The translations under genes were made by a program, and so were the position numbers. The notes under the pieces were generated by a model. The model made no database searches. It saw only the letters and a program-made list of their open reading frames with translations, and had not been told where the DNA came from. 35,886 nucleotides of DNA, taken from contig NZ_VJOL01000028.1 of assembly GCF_007556705.1 (NCBI RefSeq), positions 1 through 35,886 of the forward strand, in the 5' to 3' direction. Shown piece after piece: positions 17,549 through 26,751 of the stretch (positions are counted from its first letter, which is position 1; the number at the start of each line of letters is the position of its first letter). The stretch is from Tepidimonas thermarum (GTDB taxonomy: Bacteria; Pseudomonadota; Gammaproteobacteria; Burkholderiales; Burkholderiaceae_C).

Positions 17549-18232
17549 ATGCGTCGAACCGCCGTCCTCCTCTGGGCGCTGCTGTGCAGCGTTGCGGCCC
17601 AGGCTGCCCCTGCTTTGCCGGGGGACGCAGCCGGGCCAGCAGCGGCCGAGGCGCTGGCGCCTGTGCCCGCGGTGGCCCCATCGGCCGCGCCAGAGGCGTC
17701 CTGGTCCCAGCGGTTGAGCGCGGTGCTGCCGGCGTTGCCCCTTGCCACGGTGTCTGCCCAGGCTGCGATGCCGGGGACGACCGATGGCTGGCTGGGGCAG
17801 CTGCAGTCAGTGGGGGCGCAAACGGGTCAGGTGGCGGGCGAGTTGGTCAACACGGCGCTGGGGCTCATCGGCGTGCCCTACCGCATGGGCGGCAACTCGC
17901 CGCAGACGGGCCTGGACTGCAGCGGCTTCGTGCGCTACGTGTACGCCAACACCTTGGGGTTGGTGCTGCCGCGCCGCGCGGCCGAACAGGCGCGGGCCAC
18001 CGCGCCGATCGCCAAAGAAGAGCTGCGCCCGGGGGATTTGGTGTTTTTCAACACCATGCGGCGCGCGTTCAGCCACGTGGGGGTGTACCTGGGCGATGGC
18101 AAATTCATCCACGCCCCCCGCAAAGGCGAAAGCGTCAAGATCAGCGACATGAACGACCGCTACTGGGCGCGGCGCTTCAACGGCGCGCGCCGCGTCGATG
18201 CGCTGGACGCTGCAGTCGCCGACGTGCGCTGA
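17549..18232 (+). CDS. NlpC/P60-family cell-wall hydrolase, exported
   Basis: Predicted periplasmic cysteine peptidase that cuts peptidoglycan stem peptides. The 227-residue precursor has a signal peptide (about residues 1-19, AQA cleavage site) and then an Ala/Pro-rich linker to about residue 100. The NlpC/P60 domain follows, with C124 in LDCSGFVRYV, H176 in SHVGVYLG and H188 in FIHAPR, the expected Cys-His-His set. RPGDLVFF is the usual family motif. It resembles the small Spr/MepS-like enzymes of Burkholderiales, but the cut bond cannot be read from sequence. It lies 68 bp after holA and is convergent with the peroxidase gene (stops 6 bp apart). Confidence 0.92.
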   Translation: MRRTAVLLWALLCSVAAQAAPALPGDAAGPAAAEALAPVPAVAPSAAPEASWSQRLSAVLPALPLATVSAQAAMPGTTDGWLGQLQSVGAQTGQVAGELVNTALGLIGVPYRMGGNSPQTGLDCSGFVRYVYANTLGLVLPRRAAEQARATAPIAKEELRPGDLVFFNTMRRAFSHVGVYLGDGKFIHAPRKGESVKISDMNDRYWARRFNGARRVDALDAAVADVR

Positions 18233-18238
18233 ATCCGT

Positions 18239-18826
18239 TCAGGAGCCGAGCAAGCGCTCGATGTCGCCGACCAAGGTGCGGCTGTCCGGCGCGGTCAAGC
18301 TGCTGTAGGCGATGACGGTGCGGCCGTCGCGGCTGATCAGGTACTTGTAGAAATTCCACTTGGGCGTGCTGCCGGTGCGCTCGATCAGCTGCTTGAACAG
18401 TGGGTTGGCGTCGGCCCCGCGCACGCTGGACTTGGCAAACATCGGAAACTGCACGCCAAATGTGTTTTCGCAGAATTCGGCGATTTGCTGGTTGCTGCCC
18501 GGCTCTTGCTGGCCAAAGTCGTTGGACGGAAAACCCAGCACCACCAGCCCGCGGTCGCGGTAGCGGCGGTAGAGCTCTTCCAGACCTTTGTACTGTTGCG
18601 TAAAGCCACAGTAGCTGGCGGTGTTGACCACCAGCACCACCTTGCCGGCGTACTGGCACAGGTTCTGCGGCTTTTCGTCTTGCAGCCGCGCAAAGGTGTG
18701 CTGCAACACCGCGGGGCAGGCCGTGGCGGCAGGGACAGGGGGCGGGCTGGCGTGGCTGGGCTGCGGCATCGGGGCCAGGGTCAGGGCAAACAGCGTGGCG
18801 GTGGCCACAGGGAAGGCGAGGCGCAT
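18239..18826 (-). CDS. Glutathione peroxidase family protein, exported
   Basis: Thiol peroxidase reducing hydrogen peroxide and lipid hydroperoxides. The ATG at 18826 gives 195 residues and has GGGAG seven bases upstream; a TTG two codons earlier is less likely. The N-terminus is a signal peptide of about 28 residues (PSHA cleavage region), placing the enzyme in the periplasm. The catalytic tetrad is C73 (NTASYCGFTQQY), Q107 (FGQQEP), W157 and N158 (KWNFYKYL). The active residue is Cys, not selenocysteine. C119 in AEFCENTFGV sits where resolving cysteines occur in thioredoxin-dependent members. It follows glnE on the same strand with a 36-bp gap and may share its transcript. Confidence 0.92.
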   Translation of the reverse strand: MRLAFPVATATLFALTLAPMPQPSHASPPPVPAATACPAVLQHTFARLQDEKPQNLCQYAGKVVLVVNTASYCGFTQQYKGLEELYRRYRDRGLVVLGFPSNDFGQQEPGSNQQIAEFCENTFGVQFPMFAKSSVRGADANPLFKQLIERTGSTPKWNFYKYLISRDGRTVIAYSSLTAPDSRTLVGDIERLLGS

Positions 18827-18862
18827 GCGCAAACTCCCGCGATGATCGACGCAACCCCCATG

Positions 18863-21619
18863 CTAGCCGAGCACGTTTGTCCACAGCGCCAGCACGGCCT
18901 CCCGCTGCGGGGCGACCGCGGCGGGGTCGATTTGGGTGTTGGCCTCGTCGAGCCGCGCCCGATGCTGCAGCTGGCGCAGGTGGCGGTAGGCATCGGCGGC
19001 GGCGCGGCCCACCCCGGGCGGCAGCAGACCCGCGGCCTCGGCGCGCTGCAGCAGCGCGATGTTGCCCACGTTGTCGCGCAAGCCCGGGTGGGCGGCGCTG
19101 TGGGCCAGCACCAGGTATTGCACGGCAAATTCGACGTCGATCATGCCGCCCGGGCTGTGCTTGAGGTCGAAGCGTCCGGGCCGCACCGGGTGCGCCTCGT
19201 ACAGGCGCTGGCGCATGGCGCGGATTTCGGCCGCCAGGGCGCTGGGGGCGCGCGCGGCGGTGATGACGGCCTCGCGCACCGCGTCAAAGCGCGCGCGCAG
19301 GTCATCGGTGCCGACGACGAAGCGCGCCCGCGTCATGGCCTGGTGCTCCCAGGTCCAGGCGGTGTTGCTGCCCCGGTTCTGCTGGTAGTTGGCGTAGGCC
19401 TCGAAGCTGGTGATGAGCAGCCCGGAGTTGCCGTTGGGCCGCAGCGCGGTGTCGATTTCGAACAGGTCGCCCTCGCCGGTTTTGACGGTGAGCCAGTTGA
19501 TGAGCTTGCGCACGAAGGCGGCGTAGACCTCGGGCGCGCGCTCGTCATCGTCGTCGTACACGAACACGATGTCGAGGTCGCTGCCATAGCCAAGCTCTTT
19601 GCCGCCGAGCTTGCCGTAGCCGATGATGGCATGGCGCGGCGCATCGCGGTGCCGGCCCTTGAGGCGCTCCCAGCACCAGCGCCCGGTGATGTCGAGCACC
19701 GCGTCGGCCAGGGCGCTCAGATCGTCGGCCACCTGCTCCACGCTCAGCAGGCCCTCGACGTCGCGCGCCAGCGTGCGAAACACCTCCGCGTGGTGGGCGC
19801 GTCGCAACAAATCGAGCAGCGCCTCGTCGTCGTCCTCGCCGGTTTTGTGCAGGGCGTGACGGCGCGCCTCCAGCTCGGCCGCGAAGGCCCGGGCGTCGAA
19901 GCGCGTCTCGTACAGTTCGGCGCTGGCCAGCTCGTCGATGACGCCGGGGTGGCGCAGCAGGTAGCGCGCGGGCCAGCGTGCCGCCCCCAGCACGCGCAGC
20001 AGCCGCTGGTGCACGGCCGGGCGTTCCTGCAGCAGCGCCAGGTAGCTTTCGCGGCGCAGCAGCGGCTCGATCCAGTCGATGAAGCGCAGCGCGGCGATCA
20101 GCGGCGCGCGCCCGTCGTCCAGCCACGCCAGCGTGCGCTCCAGCAGCCGCACCAGGCGCATGCGCGCCTCCTCGCGCAGCGCCAGCACGCGCGGGTGCTG
20201 CGCCCACGTCGCCAGGCGCTCGGCCAGTTCCGGCGGGCACTGGCTGCGCAGAGCGTCCAGGTCCTCGGCGGCGCTGCGGCCGGGGCACCCCTTGCCGTTG
20301 CAGCCCGCTGCGTGCCCATTGCCGCCGAGCAGGGTGTCGAATTCCTGCGCGACGACTTCGCGGTGGGCATCGAGCGCGCTCAAAAAGGCCGATGCGCTGC
20401 CAAAGCCCAGCGTGGCGGCGATCCAGGCCAGATCGTCGTCGCGCGTGGGCAGCACATGGGTTTGCTGGTCATCCAGGTACTGGATGCGGTGCTCGACGCG
20501 GCGCAGGAAGACGTAGGCCTCGGCCAGCTGGCGCGCCTTGTCTTCGGGCATGAGGCCGGCGCGCGCCACGCGCTGCAGCGCCTGCAGCGTCGGGCGCGTG
20601 CGCAGCTCCGGGAACTGACCGCCGCGCACCACCTGCAGCAGCTGCACGATGAACTCGATTTCGCGGATGCCGCCACGCGAGAGCTTGACGTCGTGCGCAC
20701 GCTCCGGGTGCCCGGCGGCGCGGCGCGCGGCGTGGTCGCGGATTTGCCGGTGCAGCCGCCGCAACGCCTCGAACACGGCGTAATCCAGGTAGCGCCGAAA
20801 CACGAACGGCAGCACCACCGGGCGCAGCCACTGGCCGCTGCCGTTGCGGTGCGCGCTCTCGGCGGGGGCGACCACGCGACTTTTGAGCCAGGCAAAGCGT
20901 TCCCATTCACGCCCATGGGCCTGAAAGTAATCCTCCAGCGCGCCCAGTGACACCGCCGGTGGCCCGGAATTGCCGTTGGGGCGCAGCGCCAAATCGACCC
21001 GAAAACACTGGCCGTGCTCGGTGATGTCGCTCACCAGCGTCTGCATGCGCCGCACCAGCTTGGCAAAATATTCGTGGTGGCTGATGCGGTTGCGGCCCTC
21101 GGCATTGCCCGCGGTCTCGCCGTCGGCCTCGTAGACGTAAATCAGGTCGATGTCGCTGGAGACATTGAGTTCGCGCGCGCCAAACTTGCCCATGCCGACG
21201 ATCCACCATGCGCAACGGCGCGGCGCCGGAGCGGCATCCGCCGCGGGGGTGGCCGGCTCGGGCGCGCTGACGATGGGCATGCCGTGGCGTTCATCGAGCT
21301 CGGCGCAGGCGGCCTGCGCGGCCTCGTCCAGCACCAATTCGGCCAGGGCCGTCATGCCGTGGGTGACCACCTCCAGCGGTGCGCCCTGTTCGCAGTCGAG
21401 CACCGCCAGCCGCTCCAGCGTCAGGTGGCGCAGCACGCGCAGGGCGGCATCGAGGGGCAGGCCGCGCGCACGCAGGGCCTGCAGGGCGGCGCGCAGGCTC
21501 GCCGCGGTGGGTGGGCCCTCCGGCAGCAGGGCGCGTTCGTCGGCATAGCGGCGCCGCACGCGTTGCACGAACCGGCTGTGCTCGGCGCTGGCCGAACCAA
21601 CGCAAACGCTCGACATCAT
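18863..21619 (-). CDS. glnE: Bifunctional glutamine synthetase adenylyltransferase/adenylyl-removing enzyme
   Basis: Controls glutamine synthetase by adding and removing AMP on a tyrosine in response to PII and glutamine. The 918-residue protein has the expected duplicated nucleotidyltransferase design. The N-terminal removing domain has GMGKFGARELNVSSDIDLIY (about 142-161). The C-terminal transferase domain has GYGKLGGKELGYGSDLDIVF (near 665-685). Both keep their Asp-x-Asp metal motifs, and GGIREIEF and GGMIDVEF mark the following helices. ATG at 21619 (or 21616) is the start, with GGAG about 12 bases upstream. The start codon is only 8 bp from that of divergent yhdP, so its promoter must lie inside the yhdP coding region. 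Confidence 0.95.
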   Translation of the reverse strand: MMSSVCVGSASAEHSRFVQRVRRRYADERALLPEGPPTAASLRAALQALRARGLPLDAALRVLRHLTLERLAVLDCEQGAPLEVVTHGMTALAELVLDEAAQAACAELDERHGMPIVSAPEPATPAADAAPAPRRCAWWIVGMGKFGARELNVSSDIDLIYVYEADGETAGNAEGRNRISHHEYFAKLVRRMQTLVSDITEHGQCFRVDLALRPNGNSGPPAVSLGALEDYFQAHGREWERFAWLKSRVVAPAESAHRNGSGQWLRPVVLPFVFRRYLDYAVFEALRRLHRQIRDHAARRAAGHPERAHDVKLSRGGIREIEFIVQLLQVVRGGQFPELRTRPTLQALQRVARAGLMPEDKARQLAEAYVFLRRVEHRIQYLDDQQTHVLPTRDDDLAWIAATLGFGSASAFLSALDAHREVVAQEFDTLLGGNGHAAGCNGKGCPGRSAAEDLDALRSQCPPELAERLATWAQHPRVLALREEARMRLVRLLERTLAWLDDGRAPLIAALRFIDWIEPLLRRESYLALLQERPAVHQRLLRVLGAARWPARYLLRHPGVIDELASAELYETRFDARAFAAELEARRHALHKTGEDDDEALLDLLRRAHHAEVFRTLARDVEGLLSVEQVADDLSALADAVLDITGRWCWERLKGRHRDAPRHAIIGYGKLGGKELGYGSDLDIVFVYDDDDERAPEVYAAFVRKLINWLTVKTGEGDLFEIDTALRPNGNSGLLITSFEAYANYQQNRGSNTAWTWEHQAMTRARFVVGTDDLRARFDAVREAVITAARAPSALAAEIRAMRQRLYEAHPVRPGRFDLKHSPGGMIDVEFAVQYLVLAHSAAHPGLRDNVGNIALLQRAEAAGLLPPGVGRAAADAYRHLRQLQHRARLDEANTQIDPAAVAPQREAVLALWTNVLG

Positions 21620-21627
21620 AATTTCGT

Positions 21628-24600
21628 GTGACTCCGATCCCATCCGCCTTGCAGACCGCCGCACCGTGGCGCTGGCGCGCGCTTGCGCTGGCGTCGCAGG
21701 TGCTGCTGGCGCTGGTGGTGGCGTGGTGGGGGTTGCTGATCCTGGCGTGGGGTGCCCTCCAATACTGGATTGTGCCGCGAGCGCCGGCGTGGAAACCGGC
21801 GCTCGAGGCGGTGGCCACACGCGCGCTGGGGGTGCAGGTGACCGTGGCGGCGCTGGAAGTCGCCACGAACGGCCCCGTGTCCACGTTGGTGCTGCGCGAT
21901 GTGCGCCTGCACGACGCGCATGGGCACGAAGCCCTGCACCTGCCGCGGGTGCAGGCCGCGGTCTCGGTGGCCGGGCTGTGGCGCCTGGGGTTCGAGCAAT
22001 TGGTGGTGGAGGGGCCGACGCTCGAAGTGCGACGGCTGGCCGATGGCCGGCTGCGGGTGGCGGGGCTGGACGTGGGTGCCGCCAGCGGCGACAGTCCGCT
22101 GGCCGACTGGTTTTTTCGGCAGCGCGAAGTGGCCGTGCGGGCCGGCACGCTGGTGTGGATCGACGAGCAGCGCCCCGCCGCGCCGCCGCTGGCGCTGACC
22201 GCGGTCGATCTGGTGGTGCGCAACCCCACGCAGCGCCACGAATTTCGGCTCGACGCCACGCCACCCAGTGGGTGGGGCGAGCGCTGGACGGTGCGCGGGC
22301 GCTTTCGCCAGCCGCTGTGGCACATCCACCCCGGGCGCTGGCGCGAGTGGTCGGGCGAGCTGTTCGTGCTCGCGCCGTGGCTGGATGCGCAGCGGCTGGG
22401 CGTGTACCTCGACACCGCCGCCCTGTGGGGCGTGCGCGAGTTGCAGGCCAGCGGGGCGCTGCGCCTGTGGGCCGATGTGCGTCGCGGCCAGTGGCAGGCG
22501 GCCACGGCCGATGTCCAATGGCAGGATGTGCGCGTGCGGTGGGTGCCGGCTGCGCCGATGCCGGCCGAGCCGTTGGTGGTGGCCCACCTGGCCGGGCGGC
22601 TGCATTGGCAGCGCGAGGATGCCACCACGACCTGGCGCACCGAGGGGCTGCGCATCACCACCACCGACGGCAGCGACTGGCCGCGCGGCGACGTGCGCTT
22701 TGCGTACACGCTGGCGCCGGACGGGGCGCTGCGGGAGTGGGCGCTGGCGTCGGACCGGCTGGATCTGGGGGTGATTCAGCGTTTGGCGCGCGTGCTGCCG
22801 CTGGGCGATGCGGTCCACCGCTGGGCTGTTGAAACCCAGCCGGTGGGCATTGCCGAAAACCTGTCGGTGCGCTGGAGCGCAGCGTCCCAGGCCGGTGGCG
22901 CGGCGCGGTGGCAGGCCCAGGGCCGGGTGCGTGGGCTGGGCCTGCGGGCGGGCGAGCCGCCGGCCGGGGTGGCGGGCGCTTACGGCCGCCCCGGGCTTGA
23001 GGGGGTGGAGGCCGACTTCGCCTTCGACGAGCGCGGCGGTCGCGCCAGCGTGGCGCTGCGCCGGGGGGCGCTGACCTTCCCCGGGGTGTTCGAGGAGCCG
23101 CGGCTGCCCTTCGATGAACTGTCGGCCGAGCTGCGCTGGCGCATCGATGGACCGGCGATGGCGCTCGACGTCGAGCGCTTGAGCTTCGCCAACGCCGATG
23201 CCGCCGGCAGCGGCAGCGTGCGCTGGCGCACCGCCGATCCGGCACGCAGCCCCGCGCACGATCGCTTTCCCGGCCATCTGACCTTGGACGTGCGGCTTAG
23301 CCGCGCCAACGGCGCGCGCGTGGCGCGTTACCTGCCGCTGACCGTGGGTGCCAGCGCGCGCACGTACCTGCAGACGGCCATTCGCGCCGGACGGGTGGGC
23401 GCGGCCACCTTCCGCGTCGACGGCGACCTGTGGGACTTCCCGTTTGCCGATGCCCGCCAGGGCACATTCGATGTGCGCGCCCAGCTGCACGACGTCGCGT
23501 TCGACTACGCGCCGCCGCACCTGCTGCCCGCGGGCAGCGCGCTGTGGCCCGGGCTCGAGCGCGTGGCGGGTGAGCTGCGCATCGACGGGGCCCGCTTGCA
23601 AATCGTCGGGGCCAGTGGCCAGGTGAGCGGGCAGCCGGGCTTGCGCGTGGTGCAGGCGGACGCCGTGATCCCCGACTACATGGCCGACCACCCCCAGTTG
23701 CGCGTGCAGGGGCTGATTCGCGGCGGCGGGGACGAGGCGCTGCGCTTCGTCGCGGTCTCCCCGCTGCGCAGCTACACCGGGGGTGTGCTCGACACCGCCC
23801 GCGCCACGGGGGCGCTGGACGTGGCGCTGGACCTGCGCATGCCGCTGGACGACGCCGAGCGCACGCAGGTGCGCGGGCAAGTGCGCTTTGCCGGCAACGA
23901 TGTGCAGTTCGGTGCGGATGTGCCGGTGCTGCAGGGGGTGCGCGGTGCGCTCGACTTTAGCGAGCGCGGCTTCGAGGTGGCGCAGGCCAGTGCGCGCGTG
24001 CTGGGCGGCGAGTTGCGCTTCAGCGGCGGCATGGCCACGCGCGACGAGGGCACCTCGGTGGTGCGGTTTCAGGGGCAGGGCAGTGTCAGCGCGGCCGGGC
24101 TGGCGGCCAGCCGCGAGTGGGCGTGGGCGCGCTGGCTGGGCCGCCATGCGCAGGGCACGGCGGGCTACACGCTGGCGCTGCGCTTTGGGCCCGACGGCAT
24201 GGGCATGCAGTTTGACAGCGACCTGCGCGGCCTGGCGCTGTCACTGCCCGCCCCGCTGACCAAGCCGGCCGATGCCGCCTGGCGCCTGGGGGTGGTGCTG
24301 GAGCCGCTGCCACAGCCAGCGTCAGCAGGCGCGCGCCAGCGCGACCGCCTGCGGCTGACCCTGGCACCTGCCGCCGGCGCGGCGCCTTGGCAGGCGGAAT
24401 ACGAACGCGAGCATGTGGGCGCCCAAACCGCGGTGCGGCGTGGCCGCATGGCGCTGGGCGGCGAGCTGCCGGAATGGCCCGCTGCAGGCGTGGCCGCGGT
24501 GCTGCGCGTGCCGCAGCTCGATGCCGATGCCTGGCAGGCGGCCCTGGAGGCGCCGGCGGGGACGGGCGGGGACGCGATGACTGGTGCCGCGCAGGACTAC

Positions 24601-25746
24601 GGCCCCACCAGCCTGGGCGTGACCGTCGATCGGCTCGTCTTCGGCGGGCGTCCTTTCGAGGGTGTGACCGCCGGTGGCACGCGCGTGGGCGAGACGTGGC
24701 AGCTGTCCGTGGCGGCGCGCCAGCTCGAGGGCTATCTGGAATACCGCGGCGGTGCGCAGGAGCGCGTGCGTGCCCGGCTGGCGCGGTTGCAGCTGCCGCC
24801 CAGCGCGGCGGCCGACATCGAGCGGCTGGCCAGTCAGCCGCGCTCGGTGCCCGCGCTCGACGTCGTCGTCGAGGCCTTCGAGCTGGCGGGCCGGCCCCTG
24901 GGGCGGCTGGAGGTGCAGGCCAGCAACCGCGACGCCGCGCAGGGGGGCGAGGCGCTGCGCGAGTGGCGGCTGCAAACCCTGCGCCTGAGCGTGCCCGAGG
25001 CGCGGCTGAGCGCCACCGGCAACTGGGCCCCGACGCCGGCGCTGACCGCACCGGGGCAGGCCGCCGGCGCGCGCCGCACCGCGCTGCAGCTGCAGCTCGA
25101 CATCGACGATGCGGGCGCGCTGTTGGAGCGCTTTGGCTTTGCCGGCACGCTGCGCGGCGGGCGCGGCCGGTTGCAGGGCAGCCTGGGCTGGCTGGGTTCG
25201 CCGCTGGCGTTGCACATCCCCAGCCTGTCGGGCGAGTTGACGCTGGATGTGCAGCGGGGCCAGTTCCTCAAGGCCGACCCGGGCATCGCCAAGCTGCTGG
25301 GGGTGCTGAGCCTGCAATCGCTGCCGCGGCGGCTCACCCTCGATTTTCGTGACGTGTTTAGCGAGGGCTTTGCGTTCGACTTCGTGCGCGGCCATGTCCG
25401 CATCGCGCATGGGGTGGCCAGCACCAACAACCTGCAGATGAAAGGGGTGAGCGCCGCCGTGCTCATCGAAGGGCAGGCCGATCTGGTGCGCGAGACGCAG
25501 GACCTCACCGCCGTGGTGGTGCCCGAACTCAACGCGGGCACAGCGTCCCTCGTGGCCACCATGATCAACCCGGTCACCGGGCTGGGCAGCTTTTTGGCGC
25601 AATGGCTGCTGCGCGAACCGTTGCAGGCCGCCGCCACGCAGACCTTTCGCATCAGCGGGTCGTGGAGCGACCCCCAGGTGGAGCGGATCCGCCGTACGAT
25701 GGAGGCTGCCCAACCGTCCAACGACCCACCGGAGCGCCAACCATGA
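21628..25746 (+). CDS. yhdP: YhdP-family AsmA-like protein (lipid transport to the outer membrane)
   Basis: Very large inner-membrane-anchored periplasmic protein of the AsmA-like group, which bridges the envelope and is implicated in moving phospholipids to the outer membrane. The 1372-residue product has one N-terminal membrane helix (about 18-45, with LALVVAWWGLLILAWGALQYW) and no other. A long beta-rich periplasmic region ends in the family C-terminus with LGVLSLQSLPRRLTLDFRDVF, MKGVSAAVLIEGQADL and LVATMINPVTGLGSFLAQWLL. The start is GTG at 21628 with no ribosome-binding site; CATAAT at 21617-21622 could act as a -10 giving a near-leaderless mRNA. Its stop overlaps the next start codon (ATGA), so the amidase gene is translationally coupled. 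Confidence 0.92.
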   Translation: MTPIPSALQTAAPWRWRALALASQVLLALVVAWWGLLILAWGALQYWIVPRAPAWKPALEAVATRALGVQVTVAALEVATNGPVSTLVLRDVRLHDAHGHEALHLPRVQAAVSVAGLWRLGFEQLVVEGPTLEVRRLADGRLRVAGLDVGAASGDSPLADWFFRQREVAVRAGTLVWIDEQRPAAPPLALTAVDLVVRNPTQRHEFRLDATPPSGWGERWTVRGRFRQPLWHIHPGRWREWSGELFVLAPWLDAQRLGVYLDTAALWGVRELQASGALRLWADVRRGQWQAATADVQWQDVRVRWVPAAPMPAEPLVVAHLAGRLHWQREDATTTWRTEGLRITTTDGSDWPRGDVRFAYTLAPDGALREWALASDRLDLGVIQRLARVLPLGDAVHRWAVETQPVGIAENLSVRWSAASQAGGAARWQAQGRVRGLGLRAGEPPAGVAGAYGRPGLEGVEADFAFDERGGRASVALRRGALTFPGVFEEPRLPFDELSAELRWRIDGPAMALDVERLSFANADAAGSGSVRWRTADPARSPAHDRFPGHLTLDVRLSRANGARVARYLPLTVGASARTYLQTAIRAGRVGAATFRVDGDLWDFPFADARQGTFDVRAQLHDVAFDYAPPHLLPAGSALWPGLERVAGELRIDGARLQIVGASGQVSGQPGLRVVQADAVIPDYMADHPQLRVQGLIRGGGDEALRFVAVSPLRSYTGGVLDTARATGALDVALDLRMPLDDAERTQVRGQVRFAGNDVQFGADVPVLQGVRGALDFSERGFEVAQASARVLGGELRFSGGMATRDEGTSVVRFQGQGSVSAAGLAASREWAWARWLGRHAQGTAGYTLALRFGPDGMGMQFDSDLRGLALSLPAPLTKPADAAWRLGVVLEPLPQPASAGARQRDRLRLTLAPAAGAAPWQAEYEREHVGAQTAVRRGRMALGGELPEWPAAGVAAVLRVPQLDADAWQAALEAPAGTGGDAMTGAAQDYGPTSLGVTVDRLVFGGRPFEGVTAGGTRVGETWQLSVAARQLEGYLEYRGGAQERVRARLARLQLPPSAAADIERLASQPRSVPALDVVVEAFELAGRPLGRLEVQASNRDAAQGGEALREWRLQTLRLSVPEARLSATGNWAPTPALTAPGQAAGARRTALQLQLDIDDAGALLERFGFAGTLRGGRGRLQGSLGWLGSPLALHIPSLSGELTLDVQRGQFLKADPGIAKLLGVLSLQSLPRRLTLDFRDVFSEGFAFDFVRGHVRIAHGVASTNNLQMKGVSAAVLIEGQADLVRETQDLTAVVVPELNAGTASLVATMINPVTGLGSFLAQWLLREPLQAAATQTFRISGSWSDPQVERIRRTMEAAQPSNDPPERQP

Positions 25747-26549
25747 AAGTCGCCGCCATACAAATGGTCTCGGGCGTGAGCCTGGAGCGCAACCTGGCCC
25801 AGGCCTACGCCCTGCTCGACCAGGCCCGCCACGCCGGGGCCGAGCTGGCCGTGCTGCCCGAGTATTTTTGCTTCATGGGCGAGCGCGACGCCGACAAGCT
25901 GCTCATCGCCGAGACGCCCGGGCTGGGCAAGGTGCAGGATTTTTTGGCCGATGCGGCGCGCGAGCTGGGGCTGTGGATCGTGGGCGGAACGGTGCCGCTG
26001 GCCACCGACGATCCGCAGCACGCCGCCAATGCCTCGTTGGTCTACGACCCGGCGGGGCGCTGCGTGGCCCGTTACGACAAGATCCACTTATTCCGTTTCC
26101 ACGACGGCCGCCAGGGGTACGACGAGGCCGCGGTGCTGCGGCCGGGCGATGCGCCCGTGGCCGCTGCGGTGACCGACCGCGCCGGGCTGACCTGGCGCGT
26201 GGGCTTGAGCGTGTGCTACGACCTGCGCTTTCCCGAGCTCTACCGGCTGCTGGCCGCCGACGTGCTGGTGGTGCCGGCCGCGTTTACCTACGTCACCGGC
26301 CAAGCGCACTGGGAGGTGCTGTTGCGCGCGCGCGCCATCGAAAACCAGGCCTATGTGATTGCCAGCGCCCAGGGGGGGCAGCACGAAAACGGCCGCCAGA
26401 CCTGGGGCCAGAGCATGGTCATCGACCCCTGGGGCCAGGTGCTGGCGCAGCAGGCCACGGGGCCGGGCGTGGTGGTGGCCGAGCTCGACCGCGCGCACCA
26501 GCAGGAGGTGCGCCGGCGCCTGCCCGCGCTCGAGCACCGGCGGCTGTGA
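25743..26549 (+). CDS. Carbon-nitrogen hydrolase (Nit1/Nit2-like, probable deaminated-glutathione amidase)
   Basis: Nitrilase-superfamily amidase of 268 residues. The catalytic triad is E40 (LAVLPEYF), K113 (YDKIHLF) and C158 ([13 protein letters not shown]). The DLRFPELYR motif and length place it in the Nit1/Nit2 branch, whose bacterial members repair deaminated glutathione. Omega-amidase activity is an alternative. It is cytosolic, with no signal peptide. ATG at 25743 overlaps the yhdP stop (ATGA), and the pair is a conserved neighbourhood in Burkholderiales. It ends 27 bp from the stop of the convergent small membrane protein gene. Confidence 0.92.
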   Translation: MKVAAIQMVSGVSLERNLAQAYALLDQARHAGAELAVLPEYFCFMGERDADKLLIAETPGLGKVQDFLADAARELGLWIVGGTVPLATDDPQHAANASLVYDPAGRCVARYDKIHLFRFHDGRQGYDEAAVLRPGDAPVAAAVTDRAGLTWRVGLSVCYDLRFPELYRLLAADVLVVPAAFTYVTGQAHWEVLLRARAIENQAYVIASAQGGQHENGRQTWGQSMVIDPWGQVLAQQATGPGVVVAELDRAHQQEVRRRLPALEHRRL

Positions 26550-26576
26550 GCGTGGCCCTGCAGGGTTGTGAGCGCG

Positions 26577-26750
26577 TCAGCGCGGGGGGTGATCCGGACC
26601 GCGGGCCGGGGGCGCGTCGGCGCCGCCTGCATGGGGGTCGGCCGCCGCGTCGTTGGGCTCGCCGCGCTTGCGGCCGGCGAACATGGTCCACCACACGATG
26701 AAGACGAACAGCAACAGGGCGCCGAGGGCTTCGAGCAGCAACAGGGTCAT
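26577..26750 (-). CDS. Small single-pass membrane protein, unknown function (57 residues)
   Basis: Hypothetical protein starting MTLLLLEALGALLLFVFIVW. One hydrophobic helix (about residues 2-23) is followed by WTMFAGRKRGE and a hydrophilic Ala/Asp/Pro/His-rich tail, so it is probably an N-out or N-in single-pass inner-membrane protein. The VWWTMFxGRK motif resembles small uncharacterised membrane proteins I associate with this order, but I cannot assign a function. Its start codon (26748-26750) abuts the divergent mltA start, and no good ribosome-binding site is seen. Length and motif make it more than a chance frame, but certainty is moderate. Confidence 0.6.
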   Translation of the reverse strand: MTLLLLEALGALLLFVFIVWWTMFAGRKRGEPNDAAADPHAGGADAPPARGPDHPPR

Positions 26751-26751
26751 G

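Noticed and set aside
18827-18832. TTG start two codons upstream for the peroxidase
   Set aside because: The ATG at 18826 has a well-spaced GGGAG, whereas the TTG would lie too close to it.
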